A stretch of DNA of 64,000 bases from Hymenopellis radicata (taxonomy: Eukaryota; Basidiomycota; Agaricomycetes; Agaricales; Physalacriaceae): the NCBI GenBank assembly GCA_015501595.1, contig JADNRX010000066.1, forward strand, positions 62,001 through 126,000. The letters are read 5' to 3'. Below are positions 32,763-45,209 of the stretch, piece by piece (the first letter of the stretch is position 1; the number at the start of each line of letters is the position of its first letter). A program made the position numbers and the translations under genes. Below the pieces are notes generated by a model. It did no database searches. It worked only from the letters and a program-made list of their open reading frames with translations, and had not been told where the DNA came from.

Positions 32763-34013
32763 TTACCAGAGATCCTCACGACGGGGAGCGCGTTGCTGGC
32801 CAACAGCACCTGGTGCCTGCTGTGCCTGGCGGGTGTGGGAGCGCAACCTGCGAAAATAGTCAGACAAAAGAATACGGTCGCCAATGGAACAAGAACATAC
32901 ATCCTGTCGCTCGCACGGTGCTCATCATCTTCCTGAACAACCTTCCGACGACCGCCAGCCTTGGATGTCCCAGCTGAATTGTCGTCCTGGGCGCCGCGCT
33001 GCACGCTCCAGTCGAAGACGTAGTCGTACTGATAGCCCTCGCGAACGAACAGGTCACGGAAAAGCTTGCGCAAATAGGAGTAGTCCGGCTTGTCGTCGAA
33101 GCGAAGAGCGCGCGTGTAGTTTAAGAAAATGCCAAACTCGTTGGGGAAACCGCGGCACAAAAGATCGGTAGGGGTGGTCATCTTTTTCTCCATGATGCGG
33201 TCGTACTTCTGCTTCTTGGTGGCAGCCTTGAGACCCTGCCATGGAAGGGCGCCACGGAGGAAGTACATGAGTACGTAGGCAAGGGACTCTAGGTCATCTC
33301 GGCGAGCCTGTTCGACACCCAGATGAGTGTTGATTGACGTGTAGCGAGCGGTACCCGTGAGGTTCTTGTTCTCGCGGTAGGGGATGTGAAGGTGCGTCTT
33401 GGGATCTCTGAACTTCTTGGCGAGACCAAAGTCAATGACGTTAACCTGGTTACCCCGCTTGCCAATGCCCATAAGGAAGTTATCAGGCTTTATGTCACGA
33501 TGAATGAAGTTCCGTGAGTGAATGTACTCGACACGCGAAATCTGATCGTGGCGCCATCAGCAACGGAGGAAGCACATCGGTGACTGGAAGGGGCTTACCA
33601 GTTGGTCGGCGAGAAGGAGGACCGTCTTGAGAGTGAATTTACGGTTACAAAAGTTGAACAGATCCTCGAGGGACGGTCCTAGGAGGTCGAGGACCATGGC
33701 GTTGTAGTCACATTCGGTGCCGAACCATCGGACAAAGGGAACGCCAACGCCGCCTGCAAGAGTCTTGTAGACCTTTGACTCATATTCAAGCTGCGGGTGT
33801 TTTGCCTTGACTGATTCGAGCTTGATGGCGACTTCTTCCCCTGAAATAATGTTGATTCCGAGGTAAATGTCCCCTTGAGAGAGTAATAGTCAGCCGCTGT
33901 AGAGGCCCCGTCACCGCCAGCAACGCACCGAAAGAACCTGAGCCAATCTTTTTGCCCAGTCTATATTTTCCGCCTACTCGCAGGTCGAGCCTGTGTGAAC
34001 CGGTGTCGGCCAT
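32763..34013 (-). CDS. Casein kinase I (CK1 delta/epsilon, Hrr25-like)
   Basis: Ser/Thr protein kinase. ATG at 34013 starts [20 protein letters not shown] with the glycine loop KKIGSGSFG, split by an intron right after the loop. Then [10 protein letters not shown] (ATP Lys), [38 protein letters not shown] (catalytic loop, HRDIKPDN), [13 protein letters not shown] (DFG), and the CK1-specific [20 protein letters not shown]. The C-terminus continues [17 protein letters not shown], then after a last intron ends [18 protein letters not shown]...REDLW at 32763. CK1 kinases act in ribosome biogenesis, vesicle traffic, morphogenesis and DNA repair. Intact in every exon. Confidence 0.95.
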
Positions 34014-36983
34014 TCGAGGTATGAATCAAAAGCTGAAAGAAAATGTGAGTAAAGGTGACGGTGGTGGTGGTGGTAGGAAAGAGAGAGGAGAAAGGGTCCG
34101 GCAAAGGGCTGGTGGCGGCGAGGGAATACACGTAACCAAAGGCTGTAGAGCCGAGACAGCGACTAACGGGCGAGCTCCGCGCCAGCGCCTGTACTGTCCC
34201 GCTCGTCGCCGACGTCGTAGGAGGCTATTCTGCTCGTCCCCAGCCATGACTTGGCCTCCCTCTGTACGAAATGGGCCACCACCGGGATGACAAAGATGGC
34301 ACGATGCCTAGACCCGTCCCGCGGCGCAGGCGAGACTGGCAACAGCGAGCAGAGACTCACCAGAGAGAAAAAAGAAATAAAAAAAGAGACGAGATGCAGG
34401 GAGTACAGTCGCAAGGGAATAGGACGTTATAGCGGATGGGAGTCGTTGAATGAACAAGGAGGGAGCCGTGCGAATTCGGCACTAAAAGGCTTAAGCTATG
34501 CAATTCAAACTCCGATCACTTTCTCTCTGGGTCTTCCTTTTTATCCGACTCGGCCACGCCAGCCCTCTGCACCGGTTTCAAAATTCTGTCATTTTCTGCT
34601 GCGCTACAGAGTCTGACTTGTTTCTTGCTTGTATGCGCTGGCGAAATACCCGCAGCCTTACCTCCTGTTGATAGCCCTTACTTGTCCTCCCATCTTGTCT
34701 CCGGCTTAATCGTCTCAACTCGCCGGGCTTCTTTGATTACTTGAACGTGGTTCCCAATCTGATCCCACACGTTCTCGCGTCTCCCCAGCCAGCGTCCAGC
34801 TCGCAATCTACCTGGTCTAGTTCTACTGATCTCTATCGCCCTATCTCAATCGCCCCCAACGCGATAGCCACGTCTCCCTGGGCCAGCTAACTCTGATTCC
34901 CTTCTTGGCCACGATGACGTTTCTTGTTGTCTTCTTATCGTTTCGTCATATCCAGTCTTCCACTGCCCCAAGTCATGATGCATGCCACATCATCTGTGTG
35001 TCGATTCCTCGGCTATCGTGCCATAACTCCCTGGTCTAACGCCGTCTCCATAACCTGCGGTCCATTCCATACATACTCACTTACGTTCACTCACCGTTCG
35101 GCTACCTTCATGCTACGCGTGCGGTGATTCGTGCTTCCGGCGGGCTCCCTGCTCTTGACAACGAATGGTCGCACCGATGCATTCCGTTGCGCGCGGATGT
35201 ATTTACGACGTGTCTCGCGCTCTCCACGCCATACTCCCCGTGAAACGTTAAAGTTTTGCATGTTCATGAATTGGTACCGAACGGTAAATTCTCGTAGTCG
35301 TACGTGCTTTACTCTCTGTAGCGTGACAGCAATAAATCAGAGCACTGTTACATTGATCATTCCTTCGCCTTCTTAACATCACGAGAACCTTTCAACGAGC
35401 AAAGTAGTCGTCCAATTCGGTCTCGTTGACAGTGGTAATCGCCGACGCTGCTAGTTGGCAACACTACGGCGGCGCCCAATATCATTTCACGATGAAACTC
35501 AATCGATATCGACTGATCGACGCCGTTCGAGCTGTTTGAGCGCCCCACCACGATCGCCCGGCCCGACCCTCCGAACTGATCACTCGTCTTGACTCTTGAC
35601 ATGGACAGATTTAACTGGTGCCTAACATTGACCGTGTAACACGGTCGCCAGCATGGCCTCGAACAGTAACATGCACTCTACACGTGCCCTAAAGCCTCCT
35701 GACGCTCAGCAAATAAGCGCCTTCCGGTGGTCTCGAAACCGTGCTGGGTCTTATTGTGGCTCAGTACTAAACGTTTTTATCTGACCTGACAGTGACAGCT
35801 TCCTGGGCTCGCTATGATATCGGCGAATCCAAGTATAGGTTATCTTTATCTAGCAACACGTTGACTCCGGAGGGCAATGATCAACGTTTACGAGGAGACG
35901 AAGCAGGCGCCTAATCGCACCAGTGGAGACACTCCCGCCTGCACCTGGCACCACTCACCTGCCTTTAGCTTACGCAAAAGCCTGATCCAATTCATATCGC
36001 TAATGGCGGATAACGAGATAACAAACGCGCAAAAAACAACACCGCAGTTTACGTCTCTCATTTGGGTACCGTTTCCTGAAGGGACCGAGCCGTGTAATCC
36101 TTCCTTCCTTCCTTCCTGAAGTAAAATTTAAAAACATGGTTAACGCGTGCACGCCACGAGGGAAAGGGATAATAATCACGTAACACCAATCCAAGTAACT
36201 CCGAAGTTCGCTTGCAACAACGAAAACTTTCAAACTTAACCTGATCCGGATTCGGATGGTAGAGCTTTTCTTAGAAGTCGTGGCGGTTCTTGAGCTAGAC
36301 TCGCAGGCCCCGGAATTAGCATGATGAGTGGTGGCGAATCCAGATCGTTCGAGAGTAGCTTAGTAGCTTCAACCTGAGTAACTTGTGGCGGTGCAGCCTG
36401 CTTATCCGAGTCGACTTCGGGTTGGCCAGTTAGGTCGATGAAATGGGAGTTCAAATTCGAGTAGAATGTCAATTTCGTGATCTTTTGCTTTAGGAAGCTT
36501 CAAGGGGAGAGTTCTGCTCTTCGATGCGCGATGCTGTTTATCCTTGGTATCGCCATCATGATTTCTTTGCGGGCCAACTTGTCCTCAGAACCGAGATCTA
36601 CATTACCGTTGCGTATAAAGCGGGGTTGTAAACGTGCTAATTTAGCACGGAGTGCGTTTCGTCGCAGATACTCAGTCACGGCCGTTGAGTACTTGCATCC
36701 AGTAAGCTACGCAGTAACATTAATATGAGCTAACCAAGTGATGAAGAGCTTTCTCACCACATTGAAAAAACGGCTGCGCTACGGGTCCCAATAGTTTCGG
36801 GACGTCCTACGCCTTCGTCGACTTCCTGGCCACGGCCATCTCCAGCGCACTTCCCCGCCCGCCTTGAGCAGCAGCGTGCAGGACTACTAAACTCCACTGT
36901 CTTGTCTGGAGGTGTCTCATGCTGACGCTTGCTTTCGAACAGCTCGTCGGCGAAGCGGTCAAGACACGTCTACGAGTGCTGCA
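34014..36983. other. Gene-poor stretch upstream of casein kinase I
   Basis: Almost 3 kb without a supported gene. The first 500 bp should be the kinase promoter and 5' UTR (purine-rich). A (CCTT)n run lies at about 36098-36118. A minus-strand frame at 36236-36472 (NSHFIDLTGQPEVDSDKQAA...) could be an exon relic but has no visible partners. Confidence 0.45.
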
Positions 36984-38691
36984 TTACATGTAGTCGTCCT
37001 CGTTCCTGTCGTCAAACGGCCAGTGCGCCTCGATCTCAGCTCGTTCCTCCGCAGATTCGGTCGCCGCCAATGCATCCGCCCTCAGCTGCTGGCTGACTGC
37101 CAAGGCCGCCTTGTAGTGCTCGGTGGGCACCCAGTCCGCCGGCCCGACGCCGATCACAGCCCGGCACTTCACCACCAGCTCGTCCGATTTTTTCTGGGCT
37201 GTCTCCAGCTCCCGCGTGTGGCATACCTCATCAGAGTCGAACACGATAGGACACGGCGAGCCTCCCCCCGTGAGCGTCTTCCACGTCTCCATTGCTTGTA
37301 TCAGCGCAAGCTTCAGGTCGAGAGATTCGCCCTGCCACGGGCTACGCGCGTGGTGGCAAAGGCGGCGGCGAAGCACGTCTGCGGGGTACGTGAATGCCGC
37401 GGAATGAAGCTCATTGTACTTCTCTGTGTTATCGACGTAGTGGTAATGGACGAGACGGCGACGGTAGCTTTCCCTCTCTACGCGTTGCTTGGTGTGGTCC
37501 AAGTTGTCGGTAGCGAAGGCGGCACCATCAATTGCGAGAAAATGTCAGCGTAGTTCTGTAGCTCGTTGGGTATACCAGCCTGGAGAAACAAGGGCAGGAC
37601 TGAGGTGTGTTGCCAGTCGATCAGGCTGTCGACAACGTACGAGTTAGAGTCGGGCGACCGGGAAACAATGATATTGCTTGGCTGGAGGTCAGGATGGCGC
37701 ATGCAGAAACGAACGAGGGTCGGGTCGTTGGGGATCACTGACCGCGCAATGCTGAGAAAGAGGCCCAAGTATTCGATGTGATGCGATGACAGCTGCTCCG
37801 GTACTGGTAAACACACCTTCTTGCGCGCTGGAATGGTAACAGTGGTCGACCGAACTGCTGTAAAAAAGCGAGTTCCTTTCTGGGTCCGCTTTCGAGGGCT
37901 GCGCTTTCGTCTATAGTCATTAGTTAGTTTAAAGATGTAACAGAAAGAAAGGCAGGGAGCGGCCTACTTACATGGTCCTCGACTTACGTCGAGCTCTGAT
38001 CGCCTACCATACCATAGATGCGGATGTGTATCCGGACCGATGCAAAAGCGCTTGTCCTCTAGTGTGACGCCCGCCGCGCTCTCAGGTGCATTTGCCAAGT
38101 CTTTGGGGAAGTACAGGCTTCCACCAGCCGGGAAAGGGATCGACATCATCTTCGCCTCGAGTTCAGCTATCTGGCGTGAGATAGAAATAATGTCCTTTTC
38201 CTCTAGTTCATACCATATGGCGTCCAACTTGGTGCCTTCAATGAACGCCATGAAGATATACTCGGTCCGTGCCGCGTTGTCCGGCGTAGGCGAGTACCCG
38301 TAGACCTCAGGTACAGGCCAGCGGAACGGAGAAGGGCCAGAGTGGCCACTTCACTAGCTACAGCAAGGTATTTCGGAGTCGTAACCGGGTACGGGATGCG
38401 CGCCACCATCCGGAAGCCACCGTGCATGGTGATGAGGAAGGTCCGGTTGAACCCACCCTCGGCTAGCTTTTCCAGATGGAGGATATTGTCTGGGCTCCGA
38501 TTGACGGACTCCGCTGCAAGTCGACCGAGCCCGTCGGCGTCAAAGTCACGTCTGCGCTCTGCGTGGCGAAGCTCATCGTTGACGCTAAACATGGGTTAGA
38601 CATATACGCTATGGAATGACATGAATGAGACTTACAGCCAATGCCCTGTCGTATATCGAAACAAGCTGTCGTCGCTGGGAAGATGCGCCAT
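36984..38691 (-). CDS. AIM9-like / aminoglycoside-phosphotransferase-fold protein, with frame breaks
   Basis: Exon 1 (38691-38636) reads MAHLPSDDSLFRYTTGHWL and splices to exon 2 at 38584 (VNDELRHAERRRDFDADGLG). The kinase-like fold follows: LAEGGFNRTFLITMHGGFRM, VARIPYPVTTPKYLAVASEV, YIFMAFIEGTKLDAIWYELE, FPAGGSLYFPKDLA, the Brenner-type catalytic box MRHPDLQPSNIIVS (HxDLxxxN) and LIDWQHTSVLPLFLQAGIP, ending YRRRLVHYHYV and EERAEIEAHWPFDDRNEDDY. This is the fungal phosphotransferase family annotated as altered inheritance of mitochondria protein 9. Three one-base frame breaks are needed: near 38315, near 37815 and near 37500. Either a pseudogene or sequence errors. Substrate unknown. Confidence 0.8.
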
Positions 38692-39450
38692 GATAGAAAA
38701 CGCGCGACATGGCGGACGGGTCGAGGTGGTGATCCTAGAACGCGTCGAGGAGAGAGGACGCCGCAGAGTCTTCCAGACTGGAGGACGGCGCATATAGCTT
38801 GCTAGCTGAAGCTACATGAGCTTGCGAATGGCTAGCATAAGTGTTAGATAAGGCAAGATAGCGTTCTGACGCAGTCGTGGAGATTGCAGTTGCCAGTCGG
38901 ACGTCCAATGTCGATGGCGTCGTCGATAGTGACGAACTGCCGGATTGGGACTGCGATCGTCAATCTTTTTGCCTCTTGCCACGTCCTCGACATCTAAGTC
39001 TTCTCTCTCGTGCCCTCGTTCTTAGCTGGGGCCTCAGAATTTTGTCGAAACTGTTTATTCTGGCACCACGGTACCTCTCTCCGGGCTTAGTCACGATTTC
39101 TTCCCCCCAGTTATTAGATGTTCTCAACCTCCAAAAGGATGATCATATATTAGTACTTTAGGGTTACTCCTTCTTGGGCCTGCTCACCTTTCGTACTGGA
39201 CTCGACGTCTCTGCCTGAGATCTCGCCGGGCTGGAATTCACCGCGCATCAGTGTCTGCTGTAATCACACGAGACAAGACTCCGCCAATCTTGAACACTGT
39301 CTCTCGCGCATTAGACAAGTTCTAGCGTACTTGCCTTATCGAGAAGGAATGATTCATGGATTTCTCTGGCTCGATGTTGTGATTCGGAGCCCACTTCAAT
39401 TCTTTCTGTTCTCCCGCCATCATCCTATCAACGTTTTCTTGTTTCTTTCC
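38692..39450. other. Intergenic; left end of a duplicated unit
   Basis: No gene seen. From about 39180 the sequence (GCCTGCTCACCTTTCGTA..., CTTATCGAGAAGGAATGATT) is repeated at about 41197-41350, so the duplication includes the upstream region of the next gene. Confidence 0.6.
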
Positions 39451-40586
39451 ATGGATTCGAGCGACAAGATCTATCCCACCGGCTTTGTCCGGTATCCGCA
39501 CGGGACTCGCAAGGACCGCCTCTGGTTGAAGGAGATCGTCAGTGGTACCGAGGTGGATGTCGTCACCGCCACAGCCGAAGTCGACCTTCTCACCACCATA
39601 TATTACAACATCACAAACTCCAATATCGCTGTCCGCGGTATCGCTCAGGCGGCATTTGATGGCCCGACCGATAGCTCCTCCTATCGCGAGCACCTCAGTG
39701 TGGTGTCAGAAACCCTCATCAGACATGCCCCAAGTATCATACTGGATCATGACGCAAAACCGTTGGCTTTTGCCCGTACCTATCGCCCCAGAACGACGCC
39801 CGTCACGATGGATCGAGTCGGCCCTCCCATTATCTTCAACCACAAGTTAATAAAGATTTATAATAGAGTCAAATCCCTGGAGAATGCAAAATCGCTGTAA
39901 GTGCGACACTTCCATCCTTTATCTATGTTGCTCAAGGACTTCCAACTAGGGGTCTCCACACCATCATCGTAGCAACATTCTTTCGCGAACTAGTGCACTA
40001 TATACGCTACATGGTTGGCTTAAAGCTAACACCAGAGCTTCGCCAAGGAGTGTACAACCCCAAGGACAGAGTTCGGGAGATTAACGGAGAAGGACAGGTA
40101 GTGTTGAAGGGGGAGGGAGGTTTTTATGCCCAGACAGAAATTTTCGGTCAGCTCACCAGCTATATCAAGGAAGGCGGTGCGACTTTCAACGATTTGGTCG
40201 CCCTCTCATTCACAACGAGAGACGACAGAAAGCACTACTTTGCACGTAAGTCTTCCAATGCCCAGTATGTATTCAGCTGCTCACAAATGTCTGTCTTCGC
40301 AGTGTCAGCCGAAGATGTTCCTTTCCTTCGGCGATTCACTCGAGTCGAATGGGCGGGCGTCAGAGAGGACCTAGAGATATGTGGGTCTCGTGAGCGCTCA
40401 TTTGGGCCAGCGTTTCCTGCGCAAAGCGTAAGTGGCCCAGAATCTGTTGAATCGACAGGGTCTCCGACAAGCACCACTTTGAGGATGAAAGGCCCTGGCC
40501 TCGTACCACCCGGTGAGACCGAAGCTGAATATTTGGAACGGGCTGCCTCTGTGTTCGGAAGACCTGTTACGCTCCTATATATGTAG
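39451..40586 (+). CDS. Unknown protein, copy 1 of a tandem pair (metallopeptidase-like helix lacking one His)
   Basis: Start MDSSDKIYPTGFVRYPHGTR at 39451 (an in-frame upstream Met exists at 39331). Exons 39451-39896, 39950-40245, 40303-40586; all joins keep frame. Readable blocks: KDRLWLKEIVSGTEVDVVTA, IAVRGIAQAAFDGPTD, PPIIFNHKLIKIYN, then LHTIIVATFFRELVHYIRYM, TPELRQGVYNPKDRVREING, ending PGETEAEYLERAASVFGRPV. The helix FFRELVHYIRYM resembles an HExxH zinc-peptidase motif in which the first His is Arg. That is inference; no family is assigned. The copy looks open and expressed-like. Its duplicate at 41426 is dead. Confidence 0.65.
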
Positions 40587-40805
40587 GTGAAACTGGATGT
40601 ATGGGACATCGAGGAAGCACAACTACCTAGTCTACTCTCATTTGCTGTGTCGAGAATGTGGCTGTTTGTTGAGAGGAGCGATGATTTCGACACCGCTTAT
40701 TCCATCTAAGACTGTACTATTGCAAGTGATAGAACATATTACCGTTCGACTTTCAACACAAATCTGGTGCATCGCAGCTCCGTCCAAGAAGCGTCACTCA
40801 GCAGA

Positions 40806-41024
40806 ATGATGTACGGACTCTTTTTGGCTACCCCGATTTGGGATTTGGCCGATCAACCTCTTACCACGACTACGATGGAAGAGGCTATTCCTTCGCTGTC
40901 TTCAGGCGCCATCGGCTCTCGGTTTGTTTCGCAGGACGATGTCGAATCTGCAAAGTCCCGTCGGGACGAGCAGTGGCGCGCCGCCTATGCCAGGTGCACA
41001 CGACCCGTCAGGAAGCTTAGTTGA
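40806..41024 (+). CDS. Possible small ORF downstream of copy 1
   Basis: A frame reading MMYGLFLATPIWDLADQPLT and SRFVSQDDVESAKSRRDEQW. It lies inside the duplicated unit but is absent from the second copy, where the flanks join directly. Could be a short gene or a lost 3' exon. Weak support. Confidence 0.25.
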   Translation: MMYGLFLATPIWDLADQPLTTTTMEEAIPSLSSGAIGSRFVSQDDVESAKSRRDEQWRAAYARCTRPVRKLS

Positions 41025-41516
41025 AGCCAGGTCCCTGAAAACAAAATGTACTAGTGCTCACGCTCCTCAGAGGCACTCAGCACTTCCTTAGCAGACTTCT
41101 CATCTCTAGGTCCTCTCTCCGCTGCTTATCTGCAACAATCACTTCAAAGCGCTCTGTTTGGGGTTTCGGGTTCGGTTGCATGGGGTTCTCCTCTTGAGCC
41201 TGCTCACCTTTCGTAGTACTGGACTCGATGTCTCTGCCTGAGATCTCGCTGGTCACCCCGCAACAGTGATCTCAAACTTATAATCACACGAGACGTAAGA
41301 CTTTTATCTTGAACACTTTCGCGCATTGCCTTATCGAGAAGGAATGATTCATGAATATTTGCCGGGTCGATGTCTCAATTCTTTCTGCTCTCTCGCCATC
41401 ATCCTATTGACGTCCTCTTGTTTCCATGAACTCGACCGAGACGACCTATCGCACCGGTTTTGTGAAGTACGCGTTTGGGGAGGACAAAGACCGCCTCCGG
41501 TTGAAGGAGATTGTCA

Positions 41517-43334
41517 CATCACAAAACCCGACTAAAGCATCTATCCGGGATATAATCACGCCACATACCCCGAATGGTGAGGTATACCCGACATACCATC
41601 TGAGGGTATTAATACGTGTCTGTTGTTGCGATATCTGAATACATACCCCCATGTAGGTCACCCTGTATCCAGATATATGGCCCCACGTACTTTTTCTTTC
41701 TATACATACTTTTGTCTACTTTCTATTCGAGCACAAGTATACTCTTACTATGGAGAGAGCTTCATACATATTCCCCACATATATCAGACTGCAAGGCAGA
41801 GAATGAAATTTATATATCTAAAACAAGCTGCATGACCATACAGAAGACCAACTGGCCTTCCTTCTATTGGTTGTGAGATTCAACACCTCGAAGAGCACCC
41901 GACCTCCCCAACACCATGCGCGTCAGGACCAGCGACTGCGATATTTGGCGGCGTCGCGCTTCTTCGCCTGCGGGCAATCAGACCAATGCCAGCACAAGTC
42001 AACAATAATCTTACCCGATTGGGGCCTTCACAACCGGGTTCTGGAGGTGACATAGAAAAAACTTAGCGAGCATCTGGATGTGAGAGTCCGCGACGTACGA
42101 GGTGCATTTCCCACGAGTGACAGCAAAGCGAATCCAAATCGCAATCCGTTTGGGAGCGGTCAGTTGCGTCCTTGGCAATTCATGGGATCTAGGAGCTCTG
42201 GACAACCGTCGTTAACCCTCTGTCGACGCCGACGAAGGTTCGGACATACTACGTACCCAATGTTGTGAGACCAGACTTGCGCGCTCAAAATCATCGACTT
42301 ACTCGGTTGAACTAGGACGATATACGCCGTCGTCGACGTTAGGTAGGACTCGTTGCGTTGGTCGCGGTTTAAGACAGTTGCGAGAAGAAAAAGCTGCATA
42401 TATGCGTCATTCATGAAAGCGATAAGCCATAGCAAATACCACGCACAGTGCACATTGTCAGAACGGACTCCTAAACGGCAGATAGCTGTATCGTTCATCA
42501 GCATGTCGACTTGTAATGGAGCGGGGGCAGTGACGTACCGTCGCAGCCGTGTTGTGCCATCGTGCTCCCATCGTCATCGGCGCACGTTGCGGACACTATG
42601 GCTATAGGCGTGCAGAAGAAGTGGATGTGATGATCATAGGGCCCGACTGAGATTGGCGTACGAGTCGTCTAGTCAACGAGCGAGGTAGTCTGCGAGACGT
42701 TCGACGCCGGACGCGATGAATGAAGCATTGTGACGCGACGAGGGATCGCGAGGCGCGCTGCACCACTGAGGCGAGACGCAGACAACAAGGGGTCCGCCGG
42801 GCAGAAACGACTTGAACGTTGAAGTCGAAACGAGATGGTGGTGGTTCGAAGTCAAGCAGCAAGGGACCTCCGATCGGACTTTCACGCGCTTTCAAACTCC
42901 GACCGGATCCATCCTGCTCATCCCCGCACGAGTGTAACCACCGCGAATTGTAGGGCTCACTTCGCAGAAGTCATCGGCGACTGAAGTAGGATCTCCTCAG
43001 TACCCTATTTGTTGCCCTGCTGTGTGTTGGCTGTTTATAACATATTTATTAACCTCCAGGCTGTCTGTTAGCTTCAAGTTAACATGTGTACGTTCTGCAT
43101 ACCTGTATGTAGCATTGCTACGTGTATGTGAATGACACGGATAGTTTCTATTCACCTTTACCAGCCTCTATCACATCTATTGACCTGTAACCAAATAAAT
43201 GATGGCCTACATAGTGGTGTAGAATCATTCGATGACACTCGACAAGTATGTATGCTAATACTTTGTTTGTTGCAACCCCCCATACCCACAGATGTTATTC
43301 GAGACCTTGCATACTTTTGTCCCTTTTTGTGATG
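41517..43334. mobile_element. TIR element of unclassified type, 1.8 kb
   Basis: Ends are CATCACAAAA (41517-41526) and its reverse complement TTTTGTGATG (43325-43334), with weaker similarity continuing inward for about 15 bp. The flanks show a possible 2-bp duplication CA (41515-41516 and 43335-43336). Removal joins ...EIV to K/GTEV in the host frame, which supports the bounds. Inside there are only short frames, none recognised as a transposase, so it is non-autonomous or decayed. Confidence 0.65.
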
Positions 43335-43874
43335 CAAGGGCACCGAGGTGTCCATCGTCGAAGCCACAACGGAAGTCGACTTTCTCTCCGAAATATACCA
43401 CACAATTAGAAAGTCGAACATCGCTGTTATCGGTATCGCCCAGGCGGCCTTCGACGGGCCGACAGACACCGATGCGTTCGAGTCTGAGCATCTCCCGGCG
43501 GTGGTCCAAACACTCGCAGATCACGCCCCGACTCTGATTCTGGACCACGACGCCAGACCGTTGGTTTTTGCGCATACCTATTGCCCAAAAACTACCCCAC
43601 ACTGGTACGCAATGGATCCAAGCGAACGGGTTGACAACGCCCCCGCAATTATCTTGAACCACGGATTACTCAAGATTTACTTCGAAACTGTCTCATTGTT
43701 GGGCCCCGTGCATGCAAAATCGCTGTAAGTGTGATACTTCCATCCACTCTACGTTGCTCAAGGACTTCCAACTAGGGGTCTCCACACCATCATCGTAGCA
43801 ACATTCTTTCGCGAACTAGCGCACTATATACGCTATATGGTTGGCTTAAAGCCAGCACCAGAGCTTCACCAAGG

Positions 43875-44652
43875 AGTGCACAAATTAAACGCTATTGACC
43901 CACCAACCGTACAGATCACATGATGTTCGGCAAATGCCGCCGCTGGGCCAAATGTCGCGATCCACCTCGACCGTCGAACTGCTGCTCCTCGCCGTCTCTC
44001 CCAAAACTTCCGCTGGAACAAATGTCGGGAGTGGTGTATAGAGCTAGGTTATGAGTTAACTATATCTTTATTTATCATGTACCTACTAAAAATACACAAA
44101 CTTCCACTTATTTCCACCCATTTCAAGCACAGTAGTCGTCCTACCACAACAAGGATGTAGATATCAATAGTATATCGCCTCTAGGCAGGCTTTTAGACTG
44201 CCTGACTGCTCGCCACAGGAATCAAGGCTTGACGTGATGAGAGAAGACGCGCGATGGTGAATCCCAATTAGGAAGGAGGTCTTCTTCGGTGCGCGCGGGG
44301 CTTGCACGAAGTACCATTTCTGTAGGAGGAGCTGAGGGGCCAGAATACATGTCAGGAGGCAATATAGAAGCTATATCCACATTTCTGTACTGGTAGAACT
44401 TTGAAATCCTTTGATGAAGCTTGGACTCGAGATTATTAACATGTGCACAATATTGAAACATAAAATACTACATAACATCAGTTTCTACACTATTTCGAAC
44501 ATTTTCTCCACCGGAAGTTTGGGGAGAGACGACGAGGAGCAGCAGTTCGACGGTCGAGGTGGACTTGGGCGACATTTGGCCTAGCGGCGGCATTTGCCGA
44601 ACATCATGTGATCTGTACGGTTGGTGGGTCAATAGCGTTTAATAGTGCACAA
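43875..44652. mobile_element. Non-autonomous Mutator-like (MULE) element, 760 bp, with 9-bp target duplication
   Basis: Element proper 43884-44643. The target duplication AGTGCACAA is present at 43875-43883 and 44644-44652. Long terminal inverted repeats start ATTAAACGCTATTGACCC and run about 150 bp (43884-44040 against 44490-44643) with only scattered mismatches and small gaps. Nine-base duplications plus long TIRs are typical of Mutator-like elements. No transposase frame is present inside. Confidence 0.85.
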
Positions 44653-45209
44653 CCCAATGACAGAGTTCGGGAGATTAACGGAGAAGGACAGGTAGTGTTG
44701 AAGGGGAGGAGGTTTTGATGCCCAGACAGAAAATTTCGGTCAGCTCACCAGCTATATCAAGGAAGGCGGTGCGACTTTCAACGATTTGCTCGCCCTCTCA
44801 TTCACAACGAGAGACGACAGAAATCACTACTTTGCTCGTAAGTCTTCCAATGCCCAATGATTCAGCACACTCATAAATGTCTGTCTTCGCAGTATCAGCC
44901 GAAGAGGTTCCTTTCCTTCAGCGGTTCACTCGCGTCGAGTGGGCAGACTTAGAGAGGACTTGGAGATGTTCGGGTCTCTTGAGCGCTCATTTGGGCCGGC
45001 GTTTCCTGCGCGAAGCGCAATCGGCTCAGATCATTCGATTTGCCCCGGTCTCCAACGCCCACCGCTTTGAGGCTGAAACGCCTCGGCTCACGTCCAAAAG
45101 GCCGCCTGGGGAGACCGAAGCTGAACATTTGGAACGGGCAGCCGCCGTCCTCGGAAGACCAGTTGCGCTTCTAGATAGAGGTGGATGTATGGGATATGGA
45201 CATACTTAG

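Larger units (their letters stand above)
41426..45209 (+). pseudogene. Copy 2 of the tandem pair, broken by two insertions
   Basis: Starts MNSTETTYRTGFVKYAFGED at 41426, keeps RLRLKEIV, then is interrupted by an 1818-bp insertion (41517-43334) and resumes in frame with GTEVSIVEATTEVDFLSEIY at about 43338. After the intron (donor near 43726) it reads LHTIIVATFFRELAHYIRYM and PELHQGVHN, then is interrupted by a 760-bp element (43884-44643) and resumes with PNDRVREINGEGQVVLKG. Just after that a deletion shifts the frame into a stop. The last exon (44894-45209) has further differences and ends PGETEAEHLERAAAVLGRPV. Cutting out both insertions restores the frame across each site, so the breaks are dated after duplication. 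Clearly non-functional. Confidence 0.85.

Noticed and set aside
36098..36118. (CCTT)n microsatellite
   Set aside because: Very short and ordinary.
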